This document shows positions 15,650 to 23,769 of a DNA stretch of 28,691 bases, one piece after another. Numbering within the stretch: the first letter of the stretch is position 1; each line of letters begins with the position of its first letter. The translations under genes and the position numbers were made by a program. Below the pieces are notes generated by a model that was not told where the DNA came from, searched no databases, and worked only from the letters and a program-made list of their open reading frames with translations. The DNA is taken from positions 1-28,691 of the forward strand of contig CAZDSS010000027.1 of NCBI GenBank assembly GCA_964508185.1, in the 5' to 3' direction. This DNA is from CAZDSS01 sp964508185. Its GTDB lineage: Bacteria > Pseudomonadota > Alphaproteobacteria > Sphingomonadales > Govanellaceae.

Positions 15650-17695
15650 TCAGTCCTTGCCCTTTGCGTCCCCGTCCTTCTTTTCCCCGTCGCGGGCCTC
15701 GCGCGCGGCCTTTTCCGCCGCCGCGTTTAGCCCCTGAAGGAGCGGCCCGCAGGCGGCCCCCTCCGCGTCTCCCGGATCGATGAAGGCGAGAAGCGCCGCG
15801 AAGGGCGTTGCGATGATGCCAAGCGCGACCGCAGCGCCCGTCCGCGCCGTCAGTTCGCCTGAAATGGGATTGATTGCGGGCTCCGCAAAATGGCCGCCGA
15901 TATAGATGGGCGACTGGCCGGAGATCAGGCTGAATTCCTTGGACAGCCCCTGGAACTTGAGGTCGAGGCTTTCGTCGCGAAAGCTCGCCTTGCCGGTGGT
16001 CGTGAGCTTCACGTCGTCGGTATCGATGATGATGGGATCGGCTTGCGCGATGCCGTTCCTGACGGTGAAGCCGATGAGGCCGCAATTGATCTCCGTCGTC
16101 TTGTCGGTGAGGCCCGATAGCAGCGTGAGCGCCGCCTGGCCGAGATCGAGCTTGGCAAGCTCCGCCGCGAGGATGTTGAGTCTGCCGCGCGGAATGATGA
16201 TGGCGATCCGTCCATCAGCGGTTGCAAGGGATTGCCGCACCGTCGCCCCCTCGCCCGTAAGCTCGATGCGGCCCCTGAGCTTCCCCGTGGTATTGCCGCC
16301 GCCGAGGCCCGCCGATTTGAGGAAGGACGCCATCTGCATGTCGCGAAGCTCGATGTCGTAGCGCGTCACCACCGGCTGCTCCCGGGCGTCGATCACGATA
16401 TTTCCGATGGCGCGGCCCTTGGCGAGATTGATGGCGACGGGCTTCAGGGAAAGCTTGCGCCGGTCGAGGGTGAAATCGATGGTCACGTCCTCGAGCGGAA
16501 GGTCCGGCGCGCGGACGCTGTCGGCGCGGTAGCGCACGCGGGCGTCGTAACGGTCAAGCCCCTTGATCGCGAGCGGCGCATTAGGAAAGACCCGGGGACG
16601 CTTGTCGGGATCGATCTCGATCGCGCCCTTGCCGCCCTGCTTGTCCAGCCGTTCCGGGTTGTAGCCGATGATGGGGCCGATATCGATGATATCGAGCGCC
16701 TTCGAGCGCAGGACCGCGTCCAGAAACAGCCGCTCGTCCTCCTGCCAGAAGATGGTCAGGGTGCCCGCGATGTCGCTGTCGCCGATGGTGCCGTCGATTC
16801 CCGTGAAATGCCAGGCGTCCTCGGCCACCTTGAACTTGGCGGCAAGCTCGAACGGACGGCTCGGCGAGATGACGACGCCGAGGAGCGCGAAGGGCGCATC
16901 CAGCGACTTGCCCCTGACGCGAATATGGAGGTCGGCGTCCATGAGGCTCGAAAGGGACGGCAATTCCCCCTTGATCTCCGCGCGGCTTTCGGCGGCGTCG
17001 ATCGCGAGGGTCACTTCACTCGGCCGGCTTTCGAAGAAGGATTGGGGGTCGGTGAGTTCGCCCGCGATCCTGAACGGCGCGCCGCGCACCCGCCCGGTGC
17101 CGTTGATGGTCAGCGGACCGCTGCCCTCGCGGTCCGCCCGGATGTCGCCGAGATGCAGGACAAGGTCGAAGTCGCCTGCCTTGTCGAGATAGCGAACGAC
17201 GCTTCGGGTGATGCTGCCCTCATGCACCACGGGCATCTTGAACTCGGTGGGCTCGGGATCTTCCGAAAAGACCCAGCTGCGCAAATCCCCTTCGCCGCGC
17301 TCAAGCTCCACCTTGCCCTGGTCAAGCGTGAAGCGGCGGAACACGATGTCGCCTGCAACAAGCCGCCAGAGATCGAGGCGGAAGTCGAGAAGGTCTGCTT
17401 CGAACAGCTGATCCTCCTCCGCCCAGTCGGGATTGCCGACGCGGATTCCTTCTGCATGAAGACGGAGATGGGGGTCGAGATAGAGGCGGAATGGCCCTTC
17501 GATCGCAACCTCCCGGTCAAGGCGGGAGGCGACAAGACCCGTTACGGTCTCCTTGAGGAAGCTTCCCCGGGTGACGGCAAGGAGGACGGCGAAGCCAAGG
17601 ACGAGCGCGGCCACGACGACGCCGAGCCCCGCAAACACCTGGAGACCTCTGCGGAGCACGGGGGTATCGTCGAGAATGTGCTGTCCGCGTGCCAC
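15650..17695 (-). CDS. AsmA family protein
   Basis: This 681-residue protein belongs to the AsmA-like family of large envelope proteins. The family has an N-terminal inner-membrane anchor and a long periplasmic beta-groove, and is associated with lipid transport and outer-membrane assembly. The membrane segment lies at about residues 18-42, followed by the family N-terminus (FLKETVTGLVASRLDREVAI) with VGNPDWAEE-type motifs. The typical C-terminal AsmA region is visible as LRGRIELTGEGATVRQSLA followed by DGRIAIIIPRG, with FSLISGQSPIYIGGHFAEP near the end. The best start is GTG at 17695; no strong ribosome-binding site precedes it and no convincing downstream ATG exists, so the exact start is uncertain. 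It lies 55 nt downstream of the DUF445 gene on the same strand, probably in one operon. A Lys/Asp-rich tail (REARDGEKKDGDAKGKD) ends the protein. Confidence 0.88.
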   Translation of the reverse strand: MARGQHILDDTPVLRRGLQVFAGLGVVVAALVLGFAVLLAVTRGSFLKETVTGLVASRLDREVAIEGPFRLYLDPHLRLHAEGIRVGNPDWAEEDQLFEADLLDFRLDLWRLVAGDIVFRRFTLDQGKVELERGEGDLRSWVFSEDPEPTEFKMPVVHEGSITRSVVRYLDKAGDFDLVLHLGDIRADREGSGPLTINGTGRVRGAPFRIAGELTDPQSFFESRPSEVTLAIDAAESRAEIKGELPSLSSLMDADLHIRVRGKSLDAPFALLGVVISPSRPFELAAKFKVAEDAWHFTGIDGTIGDSDIAGTLTIFWQEDERLFLDAVLRSKALDIIDIGPIIGYNPERLDKQGGKGAIEIDPDKRPRVFPNAPLAIKGLDRYDARVRYRADSVRAPDLPLEDVTIDFTLDRRKLSLKPVAINLAKGRAIGNIVIDAREQPVVTRYDIELRDMQMASFLKSAGLGGGNTTGKLRGRIELTGEGATVRQSLATADGRIAIIIPRGRLNILAAELAKLDLGQAALTLLSGLTDKTTEINCGLIGFTVRNGIAQADPIIIDTDDVKLTTTGKASFRDESLDLKFQGLSKEFSLISGQSPIYIGGHFAEPAINPISGELTARTGAAVALGIIATPFAALLAFIDPGDAEGAACGPLLQGLNAAAEKAAREARDGEKKDGDAKGKD

Positions 17696-17750
17696 GAAGA
17701 AGAAACGCGGATCCCGCCCCTTTTGTTCAACGCGGGGCGGGCCCGCGCCG

Positions 17751-19019
17751 TCAGAACAGGAGGTGCGAGATCAGGAACAGCATGCAGCCGACGAGCGCCC
17801 CCACAAGGGTCCCGTTGATGCGGATATATTGCAGGTCGCGCCCGACGCCGAGCTCGATGCGCTGGGCGACGCTGCGGCCGTCCCAGCTCTTGACCACGTC
17901 GGCGATGAAATCGCCGATCTCGTGCCGCCAGGGGGTGACGAATTCCCGCGCCATGCGCGCGATCCAGTCGTTGAGCCGCTCGGCGCTCGAGGTGTCGCGC
18001 AGAAGGGCGTGGCCGACCGAGCGGATGGCGCGGGCGAGGATATGACGCATGTCGCTGTCCTCGTTCTCCGCCGCGGTCAGGATTCGCTTGCGCAGCTCGT
18101 CCCACAGCCGGTTGAGATAGTTCTGGGTTTCCGGGTTTTCGAGCAGTTCGTCCTTCACGCGCCGCACCTTCTCCCGCATCTCCGGGCTGTGGCAGAGGTC
18201 GTGGATCAGCTGGTCCACGGCCCCGTCGAAGCGCAGGCGCAGGCTGTGTTCGGGGTCGGAAAGCTCCTCCAGCAGATCGAGGATGCCGTTGATGAGCGCG
18301 GCGGCGATGCGGCGGTCGATGGTCTTGGGGATCCACCAGTGGCTCCGCGCCTCGACCATTTCGTAGATCCGTTCCTGCTCCTCGTCGATATATTCCGCGG
18401 TCGCGCGCAGGAGATAGTCGAAGAGCTGATGATGGCGGTCGGTCTCGCGCAGGAAGGCAAGGCCGCGGCCCAGAATTGGGGCGAGATCCACCCGCTCCAG
18501 CTGGTCCTTGAGGGCGCGGGAGAAGAAGCGGCGTAGCGCTCGGCTGGTGATGGAATCGAGCATGTGGGGCAGGGCGCCGGTGATGCGCCCGGCGAGCTTT
18601 TCGGCCGAATCCGGGTTCGAGAGCCAGCGCCCGAGACGTCCCGCGATATCGAGGCCCTGCAGCCGGTTGGCCACCAGCTCGGGATCCAGAAAGTTGCGCT
18701 CCACGAACTGGCCCAAACCCTCGCCGATGCGGTCCTTGCTGCGCGGGACGATGGCCGTATGCGGGATGGGGATGCCTAAGGGATGGCGGAAGAGCGCGGT
18801 GACCGCGAACCAGTCCGCAAGCCCGCCGACCATGGCCGCCTCCGCCCCGGCGCGGACCAGAAGGATGAGGAAGCCGGGCTCGGGAACGAGCCGCGTCGCA
18901 AGCCATAGGGCGGCCATGAACAGGAGAAGGCCGGTCGCCAGCCAGCGATGGCGGGACAGGGCGCGGCGCTGTGCCGCCTGATCGTCAAGCACGGCGGTGG
19001 CGGCGGCTGATGCGGTCAT
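17751..19019 (-). CDS. DUF445 family membrane protein
   Basis: This 422-residue protein belongs to the DUF445 (YjiN-like) family, of unknown molecular function. Two N-terminal hydrophobic segments (about residues 27-45 and 48-70) precede the family signature GGLADWFAVTALFRHPLGIP and the IPHTAIVPRSKDRIGEGLG block. A long, mostly helical and charged region with coiled-coil character follows. A hydrophobic C-terminus (LVGALVGCMLFLISHLLF) forms the last membrane segment. The family shares ancestry with YheB-like proteins, and an envelope role is likely. GGGA lies about 9 nt before the ATG. The AsmA-like gene follows after 55 nt, which supports an envelope-maintenance unit. The family is confidently recognised; the function is not known. 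Confidence 0.9.
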   Translation of the reverse strand: MTASAAATAVLDDQAAQRRALSRHRWLATGLLLFMAALWLATRLVPEPGFLILLVRAGAEAAMVGGLADWFAVTALFRHPLGIPIPHTAIVPRSKDRIGEGLGQFVERNFLDPELVANRLQGLDIAGRLGRWLSNPDSAEKLAGRITGALPHMLDSITSRALRRFFSRALKDQLERVDLAPILGRGLAFLRETDRHHQLFDYLLRATAEYIDEEQERIYEMVEARSHWWIPKTIDRRIAAALINGILDLLEELSDPEHSLRLRFDGAVDQLIHDLCHSPEMREKVRRVKDELLENPETQNYLNRLWDELRKRILTAAENEDSDMRHILARAIRSVGHALLRDTSSAERLNDWIARMAREFVTPWRHEIGDFIADVVKSWDGRSVAQRIELGVGRDLQYIRINGTLVGALVGCMLFLISHLLF

Positions 19020-19138
19020 GCCATTGATTCCCTTGTTCTATCCGGTCCTTCGCGCAGGGGAAGGATGCGGGCCCCATGGTAATCAATGGCCGCCGCCGGG
19101 TCAGGGTTTCATTTTGTCGGAGCGAGTGAGCTTGCCGG

Positions 19139-19789
19139 TCAGCCGTCCTGCCTTGCTTGCTGCGCCGCCGCCCAGTCCGCATAGCGCGGGCGCTTCAGCT
19201 CGAAAAGATCGCTGGTGCGGGCGTACCAGCCGCTGCCGTGCATGCGCCCGATGAGGCGGAGGCGCGGCGTGTCGATATGGCAGCGTTCAGGGTCCAGAAT
19301 CATGTCGTCGCGGATATGGGCCATGACCACCCGGCCGATGACGATCATCTGGTGGGGCGCGGTCTCCACGATCCGGAAGGTGCGGCATTCGAAATTGACC
19401 GGGCTTTCGGCAATGCGCGGCGGCTTCACCTTGATCGAGGGGGCTGGCGTCAGGCCCGCGCAGGCGAGCTCGTCCACCTCGGGCGGCGCGTCCATGCAGG
19501 TGATGTTCATGGCGTCCGCGAGATCCTCGGTCACCAGATTGATCACGAACTCGCCCGTCTCCTGAATGTTGGCGCCCGTATCCTTCGGCCGGTTCTCGGG
19601 ATGGCGCATGATGCCGAGCACCACGACGGGCGGATCGTCGTCCATCACGTTGAAGAAGCTGAAGGGCGCCGCATTGAGGATGCCGGACGCCGACTGGCTG
19701 GTGACCCAGGCGATGGGCCGCGGGGTCACCGTGCTGGTCAGGATCTTGTAGCGGTCGCGCGGCGGGAGCGCCTCCATGTCGAACTGCAT
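19139..19789 (-). CDS. Flavin reductase-like (FMN-binding split-barrel) protein
   Basis: This 216-residue protein of the flavin-reductase-like DIM6/NTAB family binds FMN in a split barrel. It may reduce flavin for a partner monooxygenase or use bound FMN directly. The FMN-binding signature is visible as TPRPIAWVTSQSASGILNAA followed by PFSFFNV, with KDTGANIQETGEFVINLVTE further on. The chosen ATG at 19789 lies only 5 nt after the nitrilase stop and just ahead of the conserved N-terminus; longer in-frame versions run into the nitrilase gene and are rejected. It is the last gene of the gentisate-type operon. No flavin-dependent monooxygenase is encoded nearby, so its partner is unknown. It may act alone or on the product of another locus. 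Confidence 0.9.
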   Translation of the reverse strand: MQFDMEALPPRDRYKILTSTVTPRPIAWVTSQSASGILNAAPFSFFNVMDDDPPVVVLGIMRHPENRPKDTGANIQETGEFVINLVTEDLADAMNITCMDAPPEVDELACAGLTPAPSIKVKPPRIAESPVNFECRTFRIVETAPHQMIVIGRVVMAHIRDDMILDPERCHIDTPRLRLIGRMHGSGWYARTSDLFELKRPRYADWAAAQQARQDG

Positions 19790-19794
19790 GATCG

Positions 19795-20766
19795 TCAATC
19801 CCGGGGGCGGGTGACCACCGCGCGCGCCGGGGCGGTATTCACCTGCAGGCTGAAGATGTCGGGGCGGGCGTAATGTCCGGCGACGTCGAAATCGTATTTG
19901 CCGCGCTTGATCTGCTGCGGGTCGATCTCGGCGACCAGGATGTCCTCGCCCGTGAAGTTCGGGCCGGCGAGCACCTTGCCCAGAGGATCGACGATGGCGC
20001 TGCCGCCGCGCATGAGAACGGTGTCCGGCGCATCGCCCAGTTCGCATTCATAATCGGCGGGGAACGCGCCGCGGGTGATGTACTGGCAGGCGGTCAGCAC
20101 GAAGCAGCGGCCTTCGAGGGCGATATGCTGCATGGAGGGAAGCCAGGTGTCGCGATCGTCCGCCGTCGGCGCGCAATAGAGGGTGATCCCCTGCGCATAC
20201 ATGTGCATGCGCAGCATGGGCATGTAGTTCTCCCAGCAGATCACCGCGCCGATGCGACCCAGGGAGGTGTCGATCACCGGCATGGTGGAGCCGTCGCCGA
20301 AGCCCCAGATGAGGCGTTCGCCCGCCGTCGGCATGAGCTTGCGATGCTTGGCGACGAGCCCCTTCGCGCCGTCGAAGAAGAGCGCGGTGCAATAGAGTGT
20401 GCCGCCGTCCCGCTCGATGCAGCCGATGACCACGAACATGCCGGTCTCGGCGGTGGCGTCGGCGATGATCTCCACCTCCGGCCCGTCAAGGTCGATGGCG
20501 GCGTCATAATAGCGTTCGTAGGCCGCGCGGCCTTCGGGCTTGCGCATGCCAACGGGCGCGCCGAAGCTCGCCCCCTTGGGATAGCCCCCGAGGAAGGCCT
20601 CGGGGAAGACCATGAGCTTCACGTCCCGAGACGCGGTGCGGCGGATGGCGTCCGCCGCCTTTTCGGCGGACGCGATGGAATCGAAGGGCAGGGACGCAAG
20701 CTGCGCCACGGCAGCCTTGAAGACGCCCTCAGGCGCCGACGACGACATTGACGAGCTTGCCGACAT
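19795..20766 (-). CDS. Nitrilase family carbon-nitrogen hydrolase
   Basis: This 323-residue enzyme belongs to the nitrilase branch of the carbon-nitrogen hydrolases, which convert nitriles to carboxylic acid and ammonia through a cysteine thioimidate. The triad is E56 in VFPEAFLGGYP, K143 in KHRKLMPT and C177 in AVICWENYMP. The CWEN(Y/L)MP context is typical of true nitrilases rather than amidases. Length is close to that of aliphatic and arylacetonitrilases. Start ATG at 20766 overlaps the end of the FAH gene by 38 nt and has GAG about 10 nt upstream; a second in-frame ATG at 20748 has no ribosome-binding site. Placement between a ring-cleavage FAH hydrolase and a flavin reductase suggests it prepares an aromatic or ring-cleavage nitrile for the pathway. 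Substrate preference cannot be read from sequence. Confidence 0.93.
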   Translation of the reverse strand: MSASSSMSSSAPEGVFKAAVAQLASLPFDSIASAEKAADAIRRTASRDVKLMVFPEAFLGGYPKGASFGAPVGMRKPEGRAAYERYYDAAIDLDGPEVEIIADATAETGMFVVIGCIERDGGTLYCTALFFDGAKGLVAKHRKLMPTAGERLIWGFGDGSTMPVIDTSLGRIGAVICWENYMPMLRMHMYAQGITLYCAPTADDRDTWLPSMQHIALEGRCFVLTACQYITRGAFPADYECELGDAPDTVLMRGGSAIVDPLGKVLAGPNFTGEDILVAEIDPQQIKRGKYDFDVAGHYARPDIFSLQVNTAPARAVVTRPRD

Positions 20767-21634
20767 TTTCGATCTCGATCTCCACCTTGTCGCCGGCCTT
20801 CATGAATTGCGGCGGGTTGTAGCTGATGCCGACCCCCTCGGGCGTGCCGGTGGCGATGACGTCGCCGGGTTCCAGGGTGATGCCGCTCGACAGATGGGCG
20901 ATGAGGTCGGGGATCTTGAAGATCATGTGGCGGGTATTGCTGTTCTGCTTGTACTCGCCGTTGAGCTTCAGGCTGATGTCGAGATTGTGCGGATCCGCGA
21001 TCTCGTCCGCGGTCACGATCCACGGGCCCATGGGGCAGAAGGTGTCCTGGCCCTTGGCGAAGCACCACTGGCCGCCATGGCGCAGGTCGCGGGCGGAGAC
21101 GTCGTTGATGCAGGTATAGCCGAACACATAGTCCATGGCGTCCTGCTTGCTGACGTTCTTCGCCCGGCGGCCGATCACCGCGCCCAGTTCAGCCTCCCAG
21201 TCGAGCTGCTGGGTCTGGGCCGGATTGTGGACGATGCCGTCGCCGGGGCCGATGATGGAGCTCGTCGCCTTGATGAAGATCACGGGATGACTCGGCAGCT
21301 CCTTCTGGGTGTCCATGGTGCGGCTCGATTCCGCCACATGCTCCGCATAGTTGAGGCCGACGCCGATCACCCCCTTCGGCGGATTGGCGAGGGGGGCGAG
21401 AAGCTTCGCGCCTTCGAGCGGCCGCGCGACGCCCGCGGGCCAGCTGCCGTTCGCCCGGGCCACAAGATCCTTCGCCCGATCGAGCGCGGCCGGGCTCTCC
21501 TCGATGAAGCGGCGCATGTCGGCGGGAAGGCTGGTGCCGGCGGCCTCCGCCAGCCGCGGAAGGTCGACGATCTCGTTGCCCACCACGGCGCCAAGCCGCG
21601 GCGATCCCTCTGCCAGATAAGTGACGAGTTTCAT
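20729..21634 (-). CDS. Fumarylacetoacetate hydrolase family protein
   Basis: This is a 301-residue member of the FAH family, which uses a divalent metal to cleave or isomerise beta-diketo acids from aromatic-ring degradation. The metal-binding acids are visible as E147 and E149 in DWEAELGAVIG and D178 in INDVSARDLR. Other family blocks are GVGLNYAEHVAES, PVIFIKATSSIIGPGDGI and PGDVIATGTPEGVG. ATG at 21634 is chosen because AAGGAA lies about 6 nt upstream; a longer frame back to 21682 overlaps the preceding gene and lacks a site. It starts 19 nt after the gentisate-dioxygenase-like stop, so it most likely acts next in that pathway as a fumarylpyruvate or acylpyruvate hydrolase. Its extra N-terminal domain makes it longer than typical fumarylpyruvate hydrolases, so the substrate could differ. 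Confidence 0.92.
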   Translation of the reverse strand: MKLVTYLAEGSPRLGAVVGNEIVDLPRLAEAAGTSLPADMRRFIEESPAALDRAKDLVARANGSWPAGVARPLEGAKLLAPLANPPKGVIGVGLNYAEHVAESSRTMDTQKELPSHPVIFIKATSSIIGPGDGIVHNPAQTQQLDWEAELGAVIGRRAKNVSKQDAMDYVFGYTCINDVSARDLRHGGQWCFAKGQDTFCPMGPWIVTADEIADPHNLDISLKLNGEYKQNSNTRHMIFKIPDLIAHLSSGITLEPGDVIATGTPEGVGISYNPPQFMKAGDKVEIEIENVGKLVNVVVGA

Positions 21635-21653
21635 GATGTTCCTTGCGTGAAGT

Positions 21654-22763
21654 TCAGTTGACGATTTCCTGGTGGCCGCCATTGTCCTGATAGGCTTCCT
21701 CGTGCCAGATGCCGAGGGCCTCCATCACCGGGCGGTCATGGAAGGAGAAGAGGCAGGCGTCCTCCGTGTCCGACGCATTGCCGTGTTCATGCACCGCCCA
21801 GGACGGGATCACGAAGATGTCCTTCTCCTCCCAGTCGAAGCGGCGGCCGTTGATGATGGTATAGCCCCGTCCCTTCGCGGCCTGGTAGCAGAAGGATCCC
21901 GTATGGCGATGGGCCTTCGTCCGCTCGCCGGGGCGCAGGAGCTGGATGCTCGCCCCCAGCGTCTTCATCACATGGCCGCCGGTCACCGGATTGACGTAGT
22001 CCATGATGATGCCGTCATAGGGCGAGCCTTCGCTGGTTTTAGCGGCGCGGCAGAGGGCCTCGTAGGTCGGATCCCACGGATATTTGAGGAGAGGCGAATA
22101 GGGCTTCTTCCAGTTCTTCCGCACCTCCGTCGGCTGCACGATGCCGCCGCCCGACAGGTTCCAGGAATGGTTGAGGGGCGTCGTCGGCGTCTGCTGGATG
22201 TCGGGATGCACGGCGTAGAAATTGGCGTCCAGCGTGTTGATGAGCGGGATGTCGAGCCCGTCCTGCCAGATGCATTGGGTGCCGTTCTCGTCCACCCCGT
22301 GATCATGCCAGGTGCCGTTGGGGGTCAGCACGAAATCCCGCGCGCCGAGGCTGAGCTTCTCGCCGTCCACCACGGTGTAGGCGCCCGATCCCTCCATGAT
22401 GAAGCGGAGCGCGCTCGCCATATGCCGGTGGGCGGAGGTGGATTCCCCCGGATTCATCACCTGGATGCCGGTATAAAGCAGGCCGACGCAGGCGCTGAGT
22501 TCCTTGCGTCCCGGATTGACCAGCATCACCACCCGCCGTCCCGCATCCTCGGGGCGCACGAGGTCCGGCGCGCGCACCACATGGGGCTTGAGATCGCGGT
22601 ACCGCCACAGGACGGGAACGGATGCGGGCTGCGGATACCAGGGCTCGATCGCGTTGGCCACGGTCCACAATGCGCCCGCATCGAGCCGGGCGAGGTCCTG
22701 GTAATAGGCCTCGAGCTCCGGCGTGTCCTCCACATTGGCGCGGCCGATCACGTTTTCCCGCAT
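21654..22763 (-). CDS. Gentisate 1,2-dioxygenase-like bicupin dioxygenase
   Basis: This 369-residue bicupin protein is related to gentisate 1,2-dioxygenase, which cleaves the ring of gentisate between C1 and C2 to give maleylpyruvate. The likely iron ligands in the N-terminal cupin are H112 and H114 (STSAHRHMASALRFIMEG) and H153 (TPNGTWHDHGV). The C-terminal cupin has AHRHTGSFCYQAAKGRG and VIPSWAVHEHGN. Related 1-hydroxy-2-naphthoate and salicylate dioxygenases share the fold, so the substrate is not certain. AGGAG sites lie 2 and about 10 nt before the ATG. It is first in a four-gene minus-strand operon and is divergent from the GntR regulator, with a palindrome and TTGACA box between. No maleylpyruvate isomerase gene is visible in the window. 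Confidence 0.92.
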   Translation of the reverse strand: MRENVIGRANVEDTPELEAYYQDLARLDAGALWTVANAIEPWYPQPASVPVLWRYRDLKPHVVRAPDLVRPEDAGRRVVMLVNPGRKELSACVGLLYTGIQVMNPGESTSAHRHMASALRFIMEGSGAYTVVDGEKLSLGARDFVLTPNGTWHDHGVDENGTQCIWQDGLDIPLINTLDANFYAVHPDIQQTPTTPLNHSWNLSGGGIVQPTEVRKNWKKPYSPLLKYPWDPTYEALCRAAKTSEGSPYDGIIMDYVNPVTGGHVMKTLGASIQLLRPGERTKAHRHTGSFCYQAAKGRGYTIINGRRFDWEEKDIFVIPSWAVHEHGNASDTEDACLFSFHDRPVMEALGIWHEEAYQDNGGHQEIVN

Positions 22764-22800
22764 GACTCCTGTCTCCTGCCACCCTTGTGTCTTTTGTTCG

Positions 22801-22830
22801 AGCCTAGGCGGGTTGCCGCGGCCTTGTCAA
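22801..22830 (-). promoter_or_regulatory. Candidate promoter of the gentisate-type operon
   Basis: Read on the minus strand, a perfect TTGACA (22830-22825) is followed after 18 bp by TAGGCT (22806-22801), a weak -10 matching 3 of 6 bases. Transcription would start about 30 nt before the dioxygenase ATG. The -35 box directly abuts the palindrome at 22831-22844, so a bound regulator would contact or block polymerase. Confidence 0.5.
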
Positions 22831-22844
22831 GATTTTCGAAAATC
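22831..22844. promoter_or_regulatory. Perfect 14-bp palindrome, probable GntR operator
   Basis: GATTTTCGAAAATC is a perfect palindrome. It extends to CAxGATTTTCGAAAATCxTG with matching CA and TG ends. It sits between the divergent gentisate-type operon and the GntR/FCD regulator gene, next to the TTGACA box. Symmetric operators of this size are usual for FCD-type GntR repressors, so it is the best candidate site for the adjacent regulator. Binding is inferred. Confidence 0.6.
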
Positions 22845-22898
22845 CTGTTGATTTGCGATAGAAGATCCGCAAACTGAAGGAAAAGCGAAGGGACTGCC

Positions 22899-23621
22899 AT
22901 GCTGGTCGACGAGACGGACAACAACCTGACTTCCGCGGAGCGCGCCTATTTCGCCATTCGGCGCGACATCCTGAACGGGCGGCTCAGGCCCGATCAACCC
23001 CTGCGCTTCGAATATCTCAAGGCGACCTATGATCTGAGCTTCTCCACCTTGCGGGAGGCGCTGACCCGCCTGCAGGCCGAGCGACTGGTGGTGGCGAACG
23101 CCCTCAGGGGCTTCCGGGTCGCGGATCTGTCGCTCGACGAAATGTGGGACGTGATCCGCACGCGCATCCTGATCGAGGGGGAGGCCCTGCGGCAATCGAT
23201 CGCGGCGGGAGACGATCACTGGGAAGCGGCCATGATCGCCGCCTTCCACAGCCTCAGCCGCCACAGCGCCCGGCTTGCGGAGCTGGATGCGCCGGATGAT
23301 GCCGCGCTTGAGGAAATGGAGCGCCGCCACAGCGCCTTCCATGCAAGCCTGGTGGCTGCCTGTCCGTCGCGTTGGCTTCTGGACCTGTCCGCCCTTCTCT
23401 ACATGCAGACGGAGCGCTATCGCCGTCCCCTGCTCGCCCGGCCGCGCATGGGAACAGGCGGCGAGACGGACATTCACGCGGGACACAAGGCCATGCTGGA
23501 TGCGGCCCTCGCCCGCGACGGGGAGCAGGCGGCGCGGCTCCTGTCCGCCCATCTCATGGCGACGGGACGGTATATCGAAAGCGAGGTTTTCGTCGCCGGC
23601 GCCGACCGTAGGACCCCATGA
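22899..23621 (+). CDS. GntR family regulator, FCD domain
   Basis: This 240-residue regulator has a winged helix-turn-helix at about residues 10-75 (AYFAIRRDILNGRLRPDQPL, then STLREALTRLQAERLV) and a C-terminal FCD ligand-binding domain. Candidate metal-binding histidines of the FCD domain are visible in RRHSAFHASLV, IHAGHKAMLDA and LLSAHLMATG. FCD regulators usually repress catabolic genes and are released by a carboxylic-acid pathway intermediate. The gene is divergent from the gentisate-dioxygenase operon, which is its likely target, through the palindrome at 22831-22844. GAAGGGA lies 6 nt before the ATG. No terminator with a T-run is evident in the 148 nt before the next gene, only short imperfect inverted repeats. 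Confidence 0.93.
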   Translation: MLVDETDNNLTSAERAYFAIRRDILNGRLRPDQPLRFEYLKATYDLSFSTLREALTRLQAERLVVANALRGFRVADLSLDEMWDVIRTRILIEGEALRQSIAAGDDHWEAAMIAAFHSLSRHSARLAELDAPDDAALEEMERRHSAFHASLVAACPSRWLLDLSALLYMQTERYRRPLLARPRMGTGGETDIHAGHKAMLDAALARDGEQAARLLSAHLMATGRYIESEVFVAGADRRTP

Positions 23622-23769
23622 AATTTTTTCTTCGCTTCCCCATTTAGGACTCAATCCTCTCCTAATCTCGCGACTGCTTCGGATCGTGAGCGTTAAAAAG
23701 TTTGCGATCCTGCGCGTGTTGGGCTTATTTCTGAAACCGATGTTTAATTCTGGGACGTCCGATTGATGG

